From NCBI RefSeq assembly GCF_002699985.1, contig NZ_LKBT01000010.1, positions 1 to 64,000 of the forward strand: a DNA stretch of 64,000 bases, read 5' to 3'. This DNA is from Pseudomonas sp. ICMP 561. GTDB taxonomy: Bacteria; Pseudomonadota; Gammaproteobacteria; Pseudomonadales; Pseudomonadaceae. The notes beneath the pieces were generated by a model. It made no database searches, was not told the origin of the DNA, and saw only the letters and a program-made list of their open reading frames with translations. Below, piece after piece: positions 10,924-21,797 of the stretch. The position numbers and the translations under genes are program-made. Every line of letters starts with the position of its first letter. Position 1 is the first letter of the stretch.

Positions 10924-11128
10924 CGCCAGGGGCTCCAATGCTGAAAAGGCGGCCAGCTTAGCACAGCGCTCGCCACGCTCTGAACGTGCCGAGAAATTCC
11001 ACTTTAAGACCAACCTGTAGGAAATTTCCGAAATGGTCTCAAATGAGATCCAAAAAGCTGGCTAAATGCAATCTGCTGCCGATAACGCTAACAATGCCTC
11101 CGGCGATGTACTTTTTCAGGACAAAAGA

Positions 11129-11773
11129 ATGCTAGCTATTCCCCTGTCATCAAAGACCAAGCACCTGGAAAAGTTTCTGGCTCACGCCCAGCGTCGCCGC
11201 TATCCGGCCAAATCCAACATCATTTGTGCAGGGGATCGTTCCGAGTCCTTGTTCTTCATCATCAAAGGCTCGGTCACCGTGCTGATCGAAGATGATGAAG
11301 GCCGCGAGATGATCGTTGCCTACCTGAACTCCGGAGATTTCTGCGGCGAGCTTGGGCTTTTCGAACCTGTCGGAAATGAAAAAGAGCGCAGCGCCTGGGT
11401 GCGTGCCAAGACCGAGTGCGAAATTGCTGAAATCAGCTACAGCAAATTCCGCGAGATATCGCTGCTGGAACCGGAAATCCTGTACGCCCTTGGCGCCCAG
11501 ATGGCCGAACGTCTGCGCAACACCACGCGCAAGGTTGGCGACCTTGCCTTTCTCGATGTCACTGGCCGTGTCGCCGGTACGCTGCTGGATTTATGCAAAC
11601 AACCGGATGCAATGACTCACCCTGACGGCATGCAGATCAAGATCACGCGCCAGGAAATCGGACGTATTGTGGGATGTTCACGAGAAATGGTTGGCCGGGT
11701 GCTCAAAGCGCTGGAAGAACAGAAACTGGTCCACGTCAAAGGCAAGACGATGGTGGTGTTTGGTACGCGTTGA
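11129..11773 (+). CDS. vfr: cAMP-responsive global regulator Vfr (CRP family)
   Basis: Cyclic-AMP-binding transcription factor. The N-terminal nucleotide-binding domain has the GELGLFE and [17 protein letters not shown] cassette. The C-terminal helix-turn-helix contains [20 protein letters not shown]. From 11129 it is 214 aa, the Vfr length; an upstream ATG at 11066 would add 21 residues not normally present. The 115 bp before it contain a perfect palindrome GGAAATTTCC (11020-11029) and TCTCAAATGAGA (11036-11047). Neither looks like a CRP/Vfr site, so their role is open. Confidence 0.93.
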   Translation: MLAIPLSSKTKHLEKFLAHAQRRRYPAKSNIICAGDRSESLFFIIKGSVTVLIEDDEGREMIVAYLNSGDFCGELGLFEPVGNEKERSAWVRAKTECEIAEISYSKFREISLLEPEILYALGAQMAERLRNTTRKVGDLAFLDVTGRVAGTLLDLCKQPDAMTHPDGMQIKITRQEIGRIVGCSREMVGRVLKALEEQKLVHVKGKTMVVFGTR

Positions 11774-11809
11774 GAAAGCCAATCGGGGGCTATCGCTGAA
11801 TCACCCATA

Positions 11810-11837
11810 GGCATGGATTGAAAGGCATGGATTGAAA
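11810..11837. repeat. 14-bp perfect tandem duplication
   Basis: The sequence GGCATGGATTGAAA occurs twice back to back (11810-11823 and 11824-11837) directly before a REP hairpin downstream of vfr. It looks like a recent slippage or REP-associated duplication and has no coding role. Confidence 0.8.
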
Positions 11838-11848
11838 TCTTATCTCCC

Positions 11849-11938
11849 GTGGGAGCGAATTCATTCGCGAAAGCGGTATCTGAAGCGATAGATATGCATT
11901 GAATGGACTGGCCTCTTCGCGAATGAATTCGCTCCCAC
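11849..11938. repeat. REP-type inverted pair, GTGGGAGCGAATTC family
   Basis: Two inverted 22-bp arms (11849-11870 and 11917-11938), starting GTGGGAGCGAATTC and its complement, separated by about 46 bp. This is the paired-REP arrangement common between Pseudomonas genes. It lies between the converging vfr and ligase genes and may also act as a transcription barrier. Confidence 0.85.
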
Positions 11939-11949
11939 AGGTCGTGGGC

Positions 11950-12657
11950 TCACCTTTGCCCCGATAACAGCGAAAGTCCTTCCTGATAGGTCTGCGCCAA
12001 CCTCTCCAACACACCCTCAACCGCAAACGCCTCGCGCAATGCAATATGGCTGTCGGCTCGCACGCGCTGATCAAGCTCGCAGATTTCGTTGAAGCGATTA
12101 ACGGCGGCGACCATTTCATGCCGTTCGTTATCGACCAGCAATGCACCGTGGGCGAGCACGACAGGCCTCAGTCCACCTTGACTCTGGCGCCAACGCTGGG
12201 CAGTGCCGACCATCTTGCGGCCATCAAGGTTGACGTTGAAGCGACCGTCACAAAACGCACCCTCCACTTCGCCCAACGAAGCAGCGCCGCCCAGCTCATT
12301 CAAAACATCCAGAATCGGCTGACATAGACGGCGATAGGCGAGTTCGATACGGTCGCGATCCGGGTCACTTGCAGGCTGGGCGTAAACCAGGGCGATGTTC
12401 ACCGTGGCCGACGACTGTGGCACCGGCTCACCTCCGGTTTCCCGCAACAGAATTGGCCAGCCGCTGTCAGCCAGCGTTTCGCTGGCCTCTACAAATCCGG
12501 GCAAACGGCTCATGCGGCGAGGCATCACCAGCGCTCGATCGCTCGGTCGCCAGAGCAGTAATGCAAAATCGGAATTCCCGTCACAGACTGAGGCAAGCAA
12601 GTCCTGCTCGGCTTTCAGGCCAGCTTCGACGCAGATATCAATCACCGAACCAGACAT
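11950..12657 (-). CDS. Lipoate/biotin protein ligase-like protein
   Basis: Member of the BPL/LplA/LipB fold, probably an octanoyl- or lipoyl-transferring enzyme; the substrate is not determined. It has LLRETGGEPVPQS near residue 75, a DGRFNVNLDGRKMVGTAQRW block holding the conserved catalytic lysine, and VLAHGALLVD. The start at 12657 gives about 235 aa and leaves a 43-bp gap to trpC. The frame stays open to 12822 but that would overlap the end of trpC. Same direction as the trp genes. Confidence 0.8.
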   Translation of the reverse strand: MSGSVIDICVEAGLKAEQDLLASVCDGNSDFALLLWRPSDRALVMPRRMSRLPGFVEASETLADSGWPILLRETGGEPVPQSSATVNIALVYAQPASDPDRDRIELAYRRLCQPILDVLNELGGAASLGEVEGAFCDGRFNVNLDGRKMVGTAQRWRQSQGGLRPVVLAHGALLVDNERHEMVAAVNRFNEICELDQRVRADSHIALREAFAVEGVLERLAQTYQEGLSLLSGQR

Positions 12658-12700
12658 GTTGATCCTCTGTAAAACCTGTCGAAGCAAAGCCGAGGAATGA

Positions 12701-13540
12701 TCAGTCCAGGGTAGAGCTGCGCACCGGAGGCGTACCGCGCTCAGGAAAGAACAGACGCTGCAGTTCATCACCCGGATGCTCGGCGCGCATGAACGCTTCA
12801 CCCACCAGGAAGGAATACACATCGCTGATTTCCATCAACTCGACATCGGCACGGTTGAGAATGCCGCTTTCAGTGATGACCAGACGATCACGAGGAATAC
12901 GCGGGAGCAAATCCAGCGTGGTTTCCAGGCTCACTTCGAAGGTGTGCAGGTTGCGGTTGTTAACGCCGACCAGTGGCGTATCGAGGGTTTTCAATGCGCG
13001 CTCCAGCTCATCGCCGTCGTGCACTTCAACCAATACGTCCAGCCCGACGCTTTTCGCGACCGAAGCCAGCTCAGCCATTTTCACGTCATCCAGCGCAGAG
13101 ACAATCAGCAGCACACAATCAGCGCCAAGGGCGCGGGCTTCAATGATCTGATAGGGATCAATCATGAAGTCCTTGCGGATCACCGGCAGCTTGCACGCAG
13201 CACGCGCCTGCTGCAGATAAGCATCAGCACCCTGGAAGTAATCGACATCGGTCAGCACCGAGAGGCAGGTCGCCCCGCCCTTCTCATAGCTTCGGGCGAT
13301 GTCGGCAGGTACGAAGTTCTCGCGAATCACGCCCTTGCTCGGCGATGCCTTTTTAATTTCGGCAATGACCGCCGGCTGCTTGCGCTTGGCTTGCTCGATC
13401 AACGCGTTGGCAAAGCCGCGAACCGGGTCAGCCGCTGCAGCCAGCTTCTCGACTTCGGCCAGGCTGACGGAAGCACTGCGAGCTGCAACCTCCTCGGCCT
13501 TACGGGCAAGAATCTTTTCCAGAACTGTTGGCACGCTCAT
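12701..13540 (-). CDS. trpC: Indole-3-glycerol phosphate synthase
   Basis: Tryptophan biosynthesis: ring closure of CdRP to indole-3-glycerol phosphate. The TIM barrel has the family motifs [11 protein letters not shown] (about residue 60), [28 protein letters not shown] and ITESGI. 279 aa; monofunctional, not fused to trpF. Its start overlaps the trpD stop by 4 bases, indicating translational coupling. Confidence 0.97.
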   Translation of the reverse strand: MSVPTVLEKILARKAEEVAARSASVSLAEVEKLAAAADPVRGFANALIEQAKRKQPAVIAEIKKASPSKGVIRENFVPADIARSYEKGGATCLSVLTDVDYFQGADAYLQQARAACKLPVIRKDFMIDPYQIIEARALGADCVLLIVSALDDVKMAELASVAKSVGLDVLVEVHDGDELERALKTLDTPLVGVNNRNLHTFEVSLETTLDLLPRIPRDRLVITESGILNRADVELMEISDVYSFLVGEAFMRAEHPGDELQRLFFPERGTPPVRSSTLD

Positions 13541-14598
13541 TCTTCATTCTCCTGCTTGAATACCGCGGTAAAGGCACCCAATTCTTCAAGCTTCTCCCGG
13601 GCCAGGCCGGTATGAAGCGCATCGTGAGCCAACTCGACACCTTCTTTGAGCGTGTAGGCATGATCAGCAGCATAGAGCGCTGCGCCCGCATTGAGCACGA
13701 TCATTTCAGCCGCTTTTTGGCCATGTTCGGTTTTACGACGACCCAGCGCATCGCGGATCAGAACCAGCGAAGCTTCAGGGCCATCAACGCTCAGGCCAAA
13801 CAGGCTCTGGCTTTTCATGCCCAGATCCTCAGGCTGCACCCAATATTCGGTGACTTCGCCGTTTTTTAGTTCAGCCACGAACGTCGGTGCAGCAAGACTG
13901 AACTCATCCAGGCCATCCTGCGAATGCACCACCAGTACATGCTTGCTGCCCAGACGAAGCAGAACTTCGGCCAAGGGGCGGCACAGGGCCTGACTGAATA
14001 CGCCCACTACTTGATGGCGGACACCGGCCGGATTCGTAAGCGGGCCGAGCATATTGAACAGGGTACGCAAGCCGAGATCGCGACGCGGGCCTGCGGCATG
14101 CTTCATTGCGCCATGATGAGCCTGGGCGAACATGAAACCGATGCCCACGCTGTCAATGCAGCGCGCCACTTGTACCGGCGTGAGGTTGAGGTATACGCCA
14201 GCCGCTTCCAGCAAATCAGCGCTGCCGCTCTTGCCCGAGACGGCGCGATTGCCATGTTTGGCTACAGTACAACCGGCCGCGGCAACCACGAAAGAAGACG
14301 CCGTCGAAACGTTGAAAATGTTAGCGCCGTCACCGCCGGTGCCCACTACGTCTACAACGCCATCGAGGGTTTTCAGCTCAACCTTGTCGGCCAGCTCACG
14401 CATGACCGAAACCGCACCGACAATCTCATCGATGCTTTCGCTCTTCATGCGCATGCCCATCATGAAAGCTCCAATCTGCGCTTCCGTGCACTGCCCGGTC
14501 ATGATGGCGCGCATGACGTCGCTCATCTCGGCAGTACTCAAATCCAGATTATCGACAACACGCCCCAGAGCGGTCTTGATGTCCATTGGCTTAGTCAT
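13537..14598 (-). CDS. trpD: Anthranilate phosphoribosyltransferase
   Basis: Transfers phosphoribosyl from PRPP to anthranilate. [14 protein letters not shown] is the PRPP-binding motif (about residue 85), followed by [19 protein letters not shown]. The start at 14598 has an AAGGA ribosome binding site 6 bases upstream; the in-frame ATG four codons later does not. 353 aa. It follows trpG by about 9 bases and overlaps trpC by 4, so trpG-trpD-trpC form one operon. Confidence 0.96.
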   Translation of the reverse strand: MTKPMDIKTALGRVVDNLDLSTAEMSDVMRAIMTGQCTEAQIGAFMMGMRMKSESIDEIVGAVSVMRELADKVELKTLDGVVDVVGTGGDGANIFNVSTASSFVVAAAGCTVAKHGNRAVSGKSGSADLLEAAGVYLNLTPVQVARCIDSVGIGFMFAQAHHGAMKHAAGPRRDLGLRTLFNMLGPLTNPAGVRHQVVGVFSQALCRPLAEVLLRLGSKHVLVVHSQDGLDEFSLAAPTFVAELKNGEVTEYWVQPEDLGMKSQSLFGLSVDGPEASLVLIRDALGRRKTEHGQKAAEMIVLNAGAALYAADHAYTLKEGVELAHDALHTGLAREKLEELGAFTAVFKQENEE

Positions 14599-14607
14599 AA
14601 CGAATCC

Positions 14608-15207
14608 TTAACCCTGTCGGGTGCCGCCGGTTTGCTTGAGGAAGTTGGCGAACAGCTCGTGGCCCTGCTCGGTCAGAATCGACTCAGGGTGAAACTGAAT
14701 CCCCTCGACGTTCAGTGTCTTGTGGCGCAAGCCCATGATTTCGTCTCTCGAACCATCTTCCAACGCAGTCCAGGCTGTCACTTCGAGGCAATCAGGCAGG
14801 GTGTCGAGTTTGACAACCAGCGAGTGATAGCGGGTAACGGTCAGAGGGTGATTCAACCCTTCGAACACGCCGTGATCCTCATGAACCACCGGACTGGTCT
14901 TGCCGTGCATGACCTGACGGGCGCGCACAACGTCACCGCCGAACGCCTGACCAATTGACTGATGACCAAGGCATACACCCAGAATCGGCAGTTTGCCGGC
15001 GAAGTGTTTGATCACCTCCAGCGAGACACCCGCTTCATTCGGCGTACAAGGGCCGGGCGATACCACAATGCGCTCAGGGTTGAGGGCTTCGATCTCGGCA
15101 ACGGTCAATTCGTCGTTGCGGATCACCTTGACGTCGGCACCCAGCTCACCGAAGTACTGCACGACGTTGTAGGTAAAGGAATCATAGTTATCGATCATCA
15201 GCAGCAT
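14608..15207 (-). CDS. trpG: Anthranilate synthase component II (glutamine amidotransferase)
   Basis: Class I glutamine amidotransferase that supplies ammonia to TrpE; in many bacteria it also serves as PabA. Catalytic Cys in [15 protein letters not shown] (about residue 79) and His-Glu in QFHPESI are intact. From [14 protein letters not shown] at 15207 it is 199 aa; the frame is open to 15252 but the extra 15 residues are not part of the family. Its partner trpE lies 2.5 kb away with estA between, an arrangement shared with other pseudomonads that carry inserts at this spot. Confidence 0.95.
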   Translation of the reverse strand: MLLMIDNYDSFTYNVVQYFGELGADVKVIRNDELTVAEIEALNPERIVVSPGPCTPNEAGVSLEVIKHFAGKLPILGVCLGHQSIGQAFGGDVVRARQVMHGKTSPVVHEDHGVFEGLNHPLTVTRYHSLVVKLDTLPDCLEVTAWTALEDGSRDEIMGLRHKTLNVEGIQFHPESILTEQGHELFANFLKQTGGTRQG

Positions 15208-15681
15208 TTGGCTTAAACCCATTGAATTACTGACTATTTTTTCAACCTTCAAAATCGCTGCCGATTGAGTGCCCGCTAGTTTAACGACCGGGGGTTGACC
15301 CGGAAAAGCGGCAGGGCGGAGTTTTAAAGGCGTATCAGGAGGTCCGGACAGGCCGGAAGAGAATAAGTCAGGCGCGCCAACGCCAGCGGGCGTGAGCCTT
15401 GATAACGCGCATCAAGAGTTTGCTGACGATCAACACAGGGGAGGTCTCATTTTTACGTTCCGGCACATTAGCGTACCGAGGGATGGCGCGCAATATCACA
15501 TACCCTTGGCGAGATGACCAAAATCTACTTTTGGAGTCACTAAACAATCAAATCTGTAAAGCAGCGAATACACATCAACCATAACGCCAACCGCTGGGCG
15601 GTTAATGACTAATTAGCCGGTCGTGCAGGGTTCAGATAGCTACTTTTCCTTAAGCATTAAAAAATAAAAAGGAACCTGACC
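15208..15681. other. Gene-free gap between trpG and estA
   Basis: 474 bp with no convincing gene. It holds the shared upstream region of divergent trpG and estA. The centre (15365-15450) is a decayed copy of the gph 3' end, described separately. The last 30 bp are A/T-rich and carry the estA ribosome binding site AAAAGGAA. No clear sigma-70 promoter could be picked by eye. Confidence 0.6.
15365..15450 (-). pseudogene. Duplicated remnant of the gph 3' end
   Basis: On the minus strand this translates to a peptide ending [17 protein letters not shown] and a stop. The intact Gph at 19292-20110 ends [17 protein letters not shown]. The last 27 bases (15365-15391 against 19289-19315) are identical and similarity then fades. 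No start codon gives a useful gene. It sits on the other side of the estA-trpE block from the real gph, so the block is flanked by two copies of the gph tail in the same orientation. It could also be an old short gene related to the Gph tail, but an insertion scar is simpler. Confidence 0.65.
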
Positions 15682-17610
15682 ATGCTCAGACCCCGACGGT
15701 TTGCGGCGCTTGTCGCTTGCTTGCTGGTTTCAGCCTGCCCTGACAGCTGGGCAGCCTCTTCGCCTTATTCAACCATGGTGGTATTCGGTGACAGCCTGGC
15801 CGATGCCGGGCAGTTTCCCGATACGGATGGCCCAATGGGATCGACGCTACGTTTCACCAACCGTACCGGGCCAACTTATCAGGACGGCAGCGGTGAGGTT
15901 TTCGGACTGAACTCATCGACCTTGCTGGGTCTGAAACTCAATGTTGCTCAGGCCGACCTCGCGGCCTCCACGTCGCCAGTGAACGCCGCCTCAGGTTTGG
16001 CAGACGGCAACAACTGGGCGGTAGGAGGAGATCGTACCGATCAGATTTATGATGCAATCACCTCGCAGTCCAACGTTATCAACCCCGATAACGGAGCAGT
16101 TTTACGCAGCCGACCGGGTTACCTGATCGCTAACAACTTTCGGGCAGATCCTGACGCCCTGTACTACTTGACCGGGGGCGGCAATGACTTCCTGCAGGGC
16201 CGAGTGCTGAGTCTGGCGCAGTCCCGGGAGGCCGCAGATCGTCTTGCCGACAGTGCCCAGGTCCTGCAGCAAGCGGGGGCTCGATACATCATGGTCTGGC
16301 TGCTGCCAGACATCGGTCAGACGCCAGCCGTGTCCGGCACCATCCTGGCACCCGTCACTTCAATACTGAGCGGTGTATTCAACGCCCAACTGATCAGCCG
16401 CCTGGCGCAGATCGATGCGCAAATAATCCCGCTGAATATCCCACGCTTCGTTTCGGAAACGTTGAATGAGCCAGCCCGCTTTGGTCTCGCCGCGGATCAG
16501 AATCTAACGGGAACCTGCTTCAACGGTGACAACTGCGACGAGAACAACACCTACGGGATAAGTAGTGCTACGCCGGACCCGAGTAAATTACTGTTCAACG
16601 ATGGGGTGCATCCCACTGTCACCGGCCAGCGGCTGATCGCCGATTACGCCTACTCGTTGCTGGCTGCGCCTTGGGAAATCAGCCTGCTGCCGGAAATGGC
16701 CAACGGCACATTACGTGCGCAACAGGATGAACTGAGGAGCCAATGGCTAGCGGATTGGGGAAATTGGCAGGGCGTCGGGCAGTGGCGTGCGATTGTCGCC
16801 GCTGGTGGTCAGAAAATGGACTTTGATGCACAGGACAACTCAGCGAATGCTGACGGTCATGGCTACAACGTGACCGTTGGCGGCAGTTATCGACTCGCCG
16901 ATCATTGGCGAGTCGGCATGGTGGGCGGAGCTTATCGGCAACAACTGGACGCCGGGGATCGGGATTCGGACTACAAACTCAATAGCTATCTGGCGACTGC
17001 CTTTGTCCAGTATCAGGCGAACCATTGGTGGGGTGATCTTACTGCCTCAGGTGGGCATCTGGATTACGAGAATGCCGAGCGCAAATTCGCACTGGGTATC
17101 AGCCAGGGGAATGAGAAAGGCGATACGGATGGTGAAATCTGGGGAGCCAGTACAAGACTGGGATTTGATATCGCGGGCGCCAACAGCCCTTGGCATTTAT
17201 CGCCCTTCATCAGCGCGGACTACGCACATGTGAACGTGAATGGCTATTCGGAAAAAGGCACTCGCTCAACGGCCCTGACCTTTGATGACCAGACTCGCAA
17301 GTCACGACGCCTGGGTGCTGGGTTGCAGGGCAAGTTTCAGGTCACCCCCACGACGCAGCTGTTCGCCGAAGTAGCGCATGAGCGGGAGTTTGAAACTGAT
17401 CAACAGGAGGTGACCATCGCCTTGAACAGCCTGCCGCTCAATGATTTCACCCTTGAAGGCTACACGCCGCAACGAGATCTGAACCGCGCCACACTTGGCG
17501 TCAGCCAGAAACTGACCCGAGACCTGACGCTACGCGGCGGGTACAACTGGCGCAAGAATGATGATGTCACCCAGCAAGGGATGAGCGTCGGGGTAAGTCT
17601 GGACTTTTAA
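15682..17610 (+). CDS. estA: Autotransporter esterase EstA (GDSL family)
   Basis: Outer-membrane-anchored lipase/esterase of the type V secretion pathway. Residues 1-24 form a signal peptide ending in SWAAS. The passenger domain begins with the GDSL block ([13 protein letters not shown], catalytic Ser), has GGGNDFL (block III), and ends with the catalytic Asp-His in FNDGVHPT. A beta-barrel translocator covers roughly residues 370-642 and finishes in an aromatic residue (VGVSLDF), as outer-membrane proteins do. The AAAAGGAA ribosome binding site is well placed. It is transcribed against the trp genes on both sides and separates trpE from trpG. Confidence 0.95.
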   Translation: MLRPRRFAALVACLLVSACPDSWAASSPYSTMVVFGDSLADAGQFPDTDGPMGSTLRFTNRTGPTYQDGSGEVFGLNSSTLLGLKLNVAQADLAASTSPVNAASGLADGNNWAVGGDRTDQIYDAITSQSNVINPDNGAVLRSRPGYLIANNFRADPDALYYLTGGGNDFLQGRVLSLAQSREAADRLADSAQVLQQAGARYIMVWLLPDIGQTPAVSGTILAPVTSILSGVFNAQLISRLAQIDAQIIPLNIPRFVSETLNEPARFGLAADQNLTGTCFNGDNCDENNTYGISSATPDPSKLLFNDGVHPTVTGQRLIADYAYSLLAAPWEISLLPEMANGTLRAQQDELRSQWLADWGNWQGVGQWRAIVAAGGQKMDFDAQDNSANADGHGYNVTVGGSYRLADHWRVGMVGGAYRQQLDAGDRDSDYKLNSYLATAFVQYQANHWWGDLTASGGHLDYENAERKFALGISQGNEKGDTDGEIWGASTRLGFDIAGANSPWHLSPFISADYAHVNVNGYSEKGTRSTALTFDDQTRKSRRLGAGLQGKFQVTPTTQLFAEVAHEREFETDQQEVTIALNSLPLNDFTLEGYTPQRDLNRATLGVSQKLTRDLTLRGGYNWRKNDDVTQQGMSVGVSLDF

Positions 17611-17622
17611 GCGCGTTGCAGT

Positions 17623-17714
17623 CGTAGGACCGGCTTCAGCCGGGAGAGCGCCTGCTCTGACAAAGCAGATGTGGCGACTGAACCAAAGTCCTCCCGGCTA
17701 AAGCCGGTCCTACG
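17623..17714. repeat. REP-type inverted pair, GTAGGACCGGCTT family
   Basis: Arms at 17623-17645 and 17692-17714, each itself able to form a hairpin (CCGGCTTCAGCCGG), lie between the converging estA and trpE. The sequence differs from the other REP pairs in the window. Confidence 0.85.
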
Positions 17715-17741
17715 TTTATTCGTGAACTGCAGTATCTGCGC

Positions 17742-19217
17742 TTACTGCTCCTGCTCAGCCAGCGCCACGGCGCGGAACATCGCCCGGCGTTTGTTCAGGG
17801 TTTCTTCCCATTCCAGCGCAGGCACCGAGTCAGCGACGATGCCGCCACCGGCCTGTACATGCAGTTCGCCGTTCTTGATGACCGCGGTCCGGATCGCAAT
17901 CGCGGTGTCCATGTTGCCGTTCCAGGCCAGATAACCCACAGCGCCGCCGTAGACGCCACGTTTCACTGGCTCCAGTTCGTCGATGATTTCCATGGCGCGG
18001 ATTTTCGGTGCGCCGGACAAGGTGCCTGCTGGCAAAATCGCCCGCAGTGCATCCATCGCCGTCAGGCCGCTTTTCAACTGACCGGTGACGTTGGACACGA
18101 TGTGCATCACGTTGGAGTAACGCTCAATGACCATTTTCTCGGTGAGCCGGACCGAACCGATTTCCGAAACACGACCGGTGTCGTTGCGCCCCAGATCGAT
18201 CAGCATCAAGTGCTCGGCGATCTCCTTGTCATCGGACAGCAGGTCTTCTTCCAGCGCCAGATCAGCTTCTTCGTTCGCACCGCGAGGACGGGTGCCGGCA
18301 ATCGGGCGAACGGTGATCAGGTTGTCTTCAACACGCACCAGCACTTCCGGAGAACTGCCAACCACGTGGAAATCGCCAAAGTTGAAGAAGTACATGTAAG
18401 GCGTCGGGTTGAAGCAGCGCAGTGCCCGATACAGATCAATCGGTGCAGCCTTGAAGTCGATGGACATACGCTGCGACGGAACCACCTGCATGACGTCGCC
18501 CGCCAGGATGTATTCCTTGATGGTATCGACTGCCCGCTCGTAGTCATCCTGCGTGAAACTTGAGCGGAATACCGGATCAGCCGCTTGCGGCCGGGTCAGG
18601 TCCAGGCCACGACGCGGGGTGATGGGCTGGCGCAGTTGTTCCATCAGTTCGTCGAGACGGGCCAGGCCGTTTTCGTATGCGTCCTGCTGGGCCGGGTCGA
18701 CCAACACGATAGCGTGCATCTTGCCCGCCAGGTTATCGAACACGACGACGGCATCAGACACCATCAGCAGGATATCTGGCACGCCCAACGGATCAGGATT
18801 CGGGCATTTGCCGAGACGCTTCTCGACATAGCGAACACAGTCATAACCGAAGTAACCCACCAGCCCGCCGTTGAAACGTGGCAGGCCAGGAATGGTCGGC
18901 ACGTTGTAACGCGCCTTGAAGGTTTCAACGAACGCCAGCGGGTCTTCGGTCTCAAGATGCTCGATCTCGACGCCGTCGTGAGTGACACGAACATCGTGAT
19001 CGTGAACGCGCAAGACCGTGCGGCATGGCAAACCGATGATCGAGTAACGGCCCCATTTCTCGCCGCCCTGCACCGACTCCAGCAGATAGGAGTTCGGTTG
19101 GTCGGCAAGCTTGAGGTAGATCGACAGCGGCGTGTCGAAGTCGGCCAGGGTTTCGTAGGCAAGCGGGATGCGATTATAGCCAGCAGCAGCCAAACGCAGG
19201 AATTCTTCGCGATTCAT
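17742..19217 (-). CDS. trpE: Anthranilate synthase component I
   Basis: Converts chorismate to anthranilate with ammonia from TrpG. The N-terminus contains the tryptophan-feedback region ([18 protein letters not shown]). The chorismate-binding domain shows [24 protein letters not shown] and [15 protein letters not shown]. 491 aa from MNREEFLRL; a GAGG sequence just upstream supports this start or the adjacent ATG at 19220. It lies 74 bases after gph in the same direction, so rpe-gph-trpE may be co-transcribed. Confidence 0.96.
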   Translation of the reverse strand: MNREEFLRLAAAGYNRIPLAYETLADFDTPLSIYLKLADQPNSYLLESVQGGEKWGRYSIIGLPCRTVLRVHDHDVRVTHDGVEIEHLETEDPLAFVETFKARYNVPTIPGLPRFNGGLVGYFGYDCVRYVEKRLGKCPNPDPLGVPDILLMVSDAVVVFDNLAGKMHAIVLVDPAQQDAYENGLARLDELMEQLRQPITPRRGLDLTRPQAADPVFRSSFTQDDYERAVDTIKEYILAGDVMQVVPSQRMSIDFKAAPIDLYRALRCFNPTPYMYFFNFGDFHVVGSSPEVLVRVEDNLITVRPIAGTRPRGANEEADLALEEDLLSDDKEIAEHLMLIDLGRNDTGRVSEIGSVRLTEKMVIERYSNVMHIVSNVTGQLKSGLTAMDALRAILPAGTLSGAPKIRAMEIIDELEPVKRGVYGGAVGYLAWNGNMDTAIAIRTAVIKNGELHVQAGGGIVADSVPALEWEETLNKRRAMFRAVALAEQEQ

Positions 19218-19291
19218 CATCAGCCTCATTGGTGAGGGTTAGCAGTCAGGTAAGCAAACAGTGCCGGTAAACGTATCCGGCCGGATTCAAG

Positions 19292-20110
19292 TCAGGCGCG
19301 CCAACGCCAGCGGGCCAAGGCCTTGATGACTTTCATCCAGAGTTTGCGAGTGACCACCACGATGGAATCTCTAAAGGAGGGATCTTTGATTTCCGGCAAC
19401 AGTATCCCAGCGTCCAGATTCAGGCAACCGGGAATCAGACGTCGCAGGTCATCAATGACCAGCGCCGGGGACTCTTCTTCAATCGGTCGACCATGGTTGT
19501 AGCCGTAGCTCATGGCAACACAGGGCACACCAGCGGCTTTGGCTGCCTGCACGTCGCTGCGTGAATCACCGACGAACAGCGACTGCGAGGCTGGAATATT
19601 GGTCATCTTCATGACAAAGAACAGCGCCGCCGGATCAGGCTTTTTCGTCGGCATGGTGTCGCCACCGATGATCAGGCGGAAAAAGCGGCCCAGTTTCATC
19701 TCATCCAGCAGCGGCGCGACGAACCGTTCCGGCTTGTTGGTGATCAGCGCCATCTCCACGCCCATCTTCTGCAACCACTTCAGGGTTTCACGAACGCCAG
19801 GATAGACGACCGTGAACTCATGCTTTTCGGCATAGAACTTCATGAAGATTTCCAGCGCCTGATCGGCCTGGGCATCATCGACACCACTGTGGTCCAGATC
19901 ATTGGCCAGAGCGCGGCGTACCAGAACAGGCGCACCGTTACCGATCCAGTTTCTGACCTGCGCCAGACCGGCCGCAGGACGACCCAGTTCAAGCAGCATT
20001 TTGTCGACTGCTACGGCCAGATCGGGTACCGAATCCACCAGGGTACCGTCCAGATCAAACATGATCAGCTTTGGCAGGCGCCCCGGAAACAGTTGCTCGA
20101 AGCCGCTCAT
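19292..20110 (-). CDS. gph: Phosphoglycolate phosphatase
   Basis: HAD-superfamily phosphatase that removes 2-phosphoglycolate formed in DNA repair. Motif I is [11 protein letters not shown], motif II is ITNKPERF, and the motif III/IV region has KKPDPAAL and [16 protein letters not shown]. At 272 aa it is longer than the usual 220-230 aa because of a basic, tryptophan-rich C-terminal tail (about 45 residues). That tail is what has been copied at 15365-15450. Its start overlaps the rpe stop by 4 bases. Confidence 0.94.
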   Translation of the reverse strand: MSGFEQLFPGRLPKLIMFDLDGTLVDSVPDLAVAVDKMLLELGRPAAGLAQVRNWIGNGAPVLVRRALANDLDHSGVDDAQADQALEIFMKFYAEKHEFTVVYPGVRETLKWLQKMGVEMALITNKPERFVAPLLDEMKLGRFFRLIIGGDTMPTKKPDPAALFFVMKMTNIPASQSLFVGDSRSDVQAAKAAGVPCVAMSYGYNHGRPIEEESPALVIDDLRRLIPGCLNLDAGILLPEIKDPSFRDSIVVVTRKLWMKVIKALARWRWRA

Positions 20111-20781
20111 GCGCGGGACAGCGCCAGTTCTGCGCGCATCTTGTCGATGACTTGCTTGTAGTCCGGGGTATTGAAGATGGCGGAACCGGCGACAAAAGTA
20201 TCAGCACCGGCGGCGGCGATCTCACGGATGTTATTCACGTTCACGCCACCGTCGATTTCCAGACGAATGTCCAGACCCGAGGCATCAATCAACGCGCGCG
20301 CCTCACGCAGTTTGTTCAGCGTCCCCGGGATGAATTTCTGACCGCCAAAGCCAGGGTTAACGCTCATGAGCAGGATCATGTCGACCTTGTCCATCACGTA
20401 CTCCAGCAAGTTCAGCGGAGTCGCCGGGTTGAATACGAGCCCCGCCTTGCAACCGCCCTCTTTGATCAACTGCAACGAGCGATCAATGTGCTGCGTCGCT
20501 TCCGGGTGGAAAGTGATGTAGCTGGCACCCGCCTCGATGAAATCGCCGATGATGCGATCCACCGGGCTGACCATCAAGTGCACATCGATGGGTGCCGTCA
20601 CGCCATATTTACGCAGCGCCGAGCACACCATCGGACCGATGGTCAGGTTCGGCACGTAGTGGTTGTCCATCACATCGAAGTGAACAATGTCGGCGCCAGC
20701 GGCCAGCACAGAGTCAACTTCCTGACCCAGACGGGCGAAGTCGGCGGAGAGAATCGATGGAGCAATGAGGAAGGGCTGCAT
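20107..20781 (-). CDS. rpe: Ribulose-phosphate 3-epimerase
   Basis: Pentose phosphate pathway enzyme interconverting ribulose-5-phosphate and xylulose-5-phosphate. [16 protein letters not shown] at the N-terminus, [16 protein letters not shown] with metal ligands, [14 protein letters not shown] and LEIDGGVN are all present. 224 aa, full length. First gene of the rpe-gph-trpE run. Confidence 0.97.
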   Translation of the reverse strand: MQPFLIAPSILSADFARLGQEVDSVLAAGADIVHFDVMDNHYVPNLTIGPMVCSALRKYGVTAPIDVHLMVSPVDRIIGDFIEAGASYITFHPEATQHIDRSLQLIKEGGCKAGLVFNPATPLNLLEYVMDKVDMILLMSVNPGFGGQKFIPGTLNKLREARALIDASGLDIRLEIDGGVNVNNIREIAAAGADTFVAGSAIFNTPDYKQVIDKMRAELALSRA

Positions 20782-20830
20782 GACGCACCTTTTTGAACAG
20801 AATCACGGTGGCGCGCATTGTACTCCAGTG

Positions 20831-20957
20831 GCAGTTGCAAGCTATAAGCTATAAGCTATAAGCCACAAGCTAGCTACAAGCCAAAAGCCAAAAGCCAAAA
20901 GCTGAAGGTGCCCTAGCCAAATACTGCTTTAGCTTGAAGCTTGAAGCTTCCCGCTTG
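20831..20957. repeat. AAGCT/CCAAAAG-rich intergenic repeat, copy B
   Basis: Three tandem copies of AGCTATA, then three of GCCAAAA, then TTGAAGCTTGAAGCTT, all in about 125 bp between the transporter operon and rpe. It shares the CTTGAAGCTTGAAGCTT unit with 4761-4829. Units are 7 bp, irregular and without spacers, so this is not a CRISPR array. Confidence 0.7.
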
Positions 20958-20961
20958 CCGC

Positions 20962-21786
20962 TCACTCAATCTGAGTGCGCAACTTCTCGCTACGCCCGCG
21001 CAACCACTCCAGCACCAACAGCAGTACCACCGAGAATCCGATCAGCAGCGTCGCAGCAGCAGCGATGGTCGGGCTGAGGTTTTCCCGGATGCCGCTGAAC
21101 ATCTGCCTTGGCAGCGTCGCTTGCTCGGGGCCGGCGAGGAACAGCGTCACGACCACTTCATCGAAAGAAGTCGCGAAAGCGAACAGCGCGCCGGAAATCA
21201 CACCCGGCGCAATCAGCGGTAACGTCACTCGACGAAATGCCGTTAGCGGCGACGCGCCCAGGCTGGCAGCCGCCCTGACCAGATTATGGTTGAAGCCCTG
21301 CAAAGTCGCCGACACGGTAATGATCACAAACGGCACACCCAGCACCGCGTGAACCAGAATCAATGACAGGAAGCTGTTACCCAACCCCAGGGGCGCGAAG
21401 AACAAATAGCTCGCCACACCAATAATCACCACCGGCACCACCATTGGCGAAATCACCAAGGCCATGACCAGCGCCTTGCCGGGGAAGTTGCCGCGGGTCA
21501 GGCCAATCGCCGCCAGCGTGCCGAAAACCATGGCCAGCACAGTCGCAGCGGGAGCGATGAGCAGGCTGTTCTTCAGCGCGCGCATCCACTCGTTGGAATT
21601 GAAAAAGTCCTGATACCAATGCAGTGAGAAGCCTTGCAACGGGTAAACCAGAAAGCTGCCGGAGTTGAACGACAGTGGAATGATCACCAGCACCGGTAGC
21701 ACCAGGAACAACAGGATCAGGCCACACAGGATGCGCAGGGCGTAGTACCAGACACGTTCCAGCGGCGAGGAATAAGAACTCAACAT
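20962..21786 (-). CDS. Polyamine-type ABC transporter permease (PotC/PotI-like)
   Basis: Second inner-membrane permease of the importer, last gene of the four-gene operon. 274 aa with six predicted membrane helices and the EAA loop AAASLGASPLTAFRRVTLPLIAPG, which docks onto the ATPase. Begins 11 bases after the upstream permease. Substrate inferred from family membership only. Confidence 0.88.
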   Translation of the reverse strand: MLSSYSSPLERVWYYALRILCGLILLFLVLPVLVIIPLSFNSGSFLVYPLQGFSLHWYQDFFNSNEWMRALKNSLLIAPAATVLAMVFGTLAAIGLTRGNFPGKALVMALVISPMVVPVVIIGVASYLFFAPLGLGNSFLSLILVHAVLGVPFVIITVSATLQGFNHNLVRAAASLGASPLTAFRRVTLPLIAPGVISGALFAFATSFDEVVVTLFLAGPEQATLPRQMFSGIRENLSPTIAAAATLLIGFSVVLLLVLEWLRGRSEKLRTQIE

Positions 21787-21797
21787 GGCAATGCTCC

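Noticed and set aside
11020..11047. Vfr/CRP binding site upstream of vfr
   Set aside because: The palindromes there (GGAAATTTCC and TCTCAAATGAGA) do not fit TGTGA-N6-TCACA.
15399..15584. 61-codon plus-strand open frame upstream of estA
   Set aside because: It overlaps the gph-tail remnant on the other strand, lacks a ribosome binding site, and looks random.
15208..15681. Tailocin/pyocin cluster or its regulators at the trpG-trpE site
   Set aside because: No phage-like genes are present; the gap holds only estA, a gph-tail remnant and a REP pair.
20831..20957. Possible CRISPR array
   Set aside because: Repeats are 7 bp, directly tandem and irregular, with no unique spacers and no cas genes.
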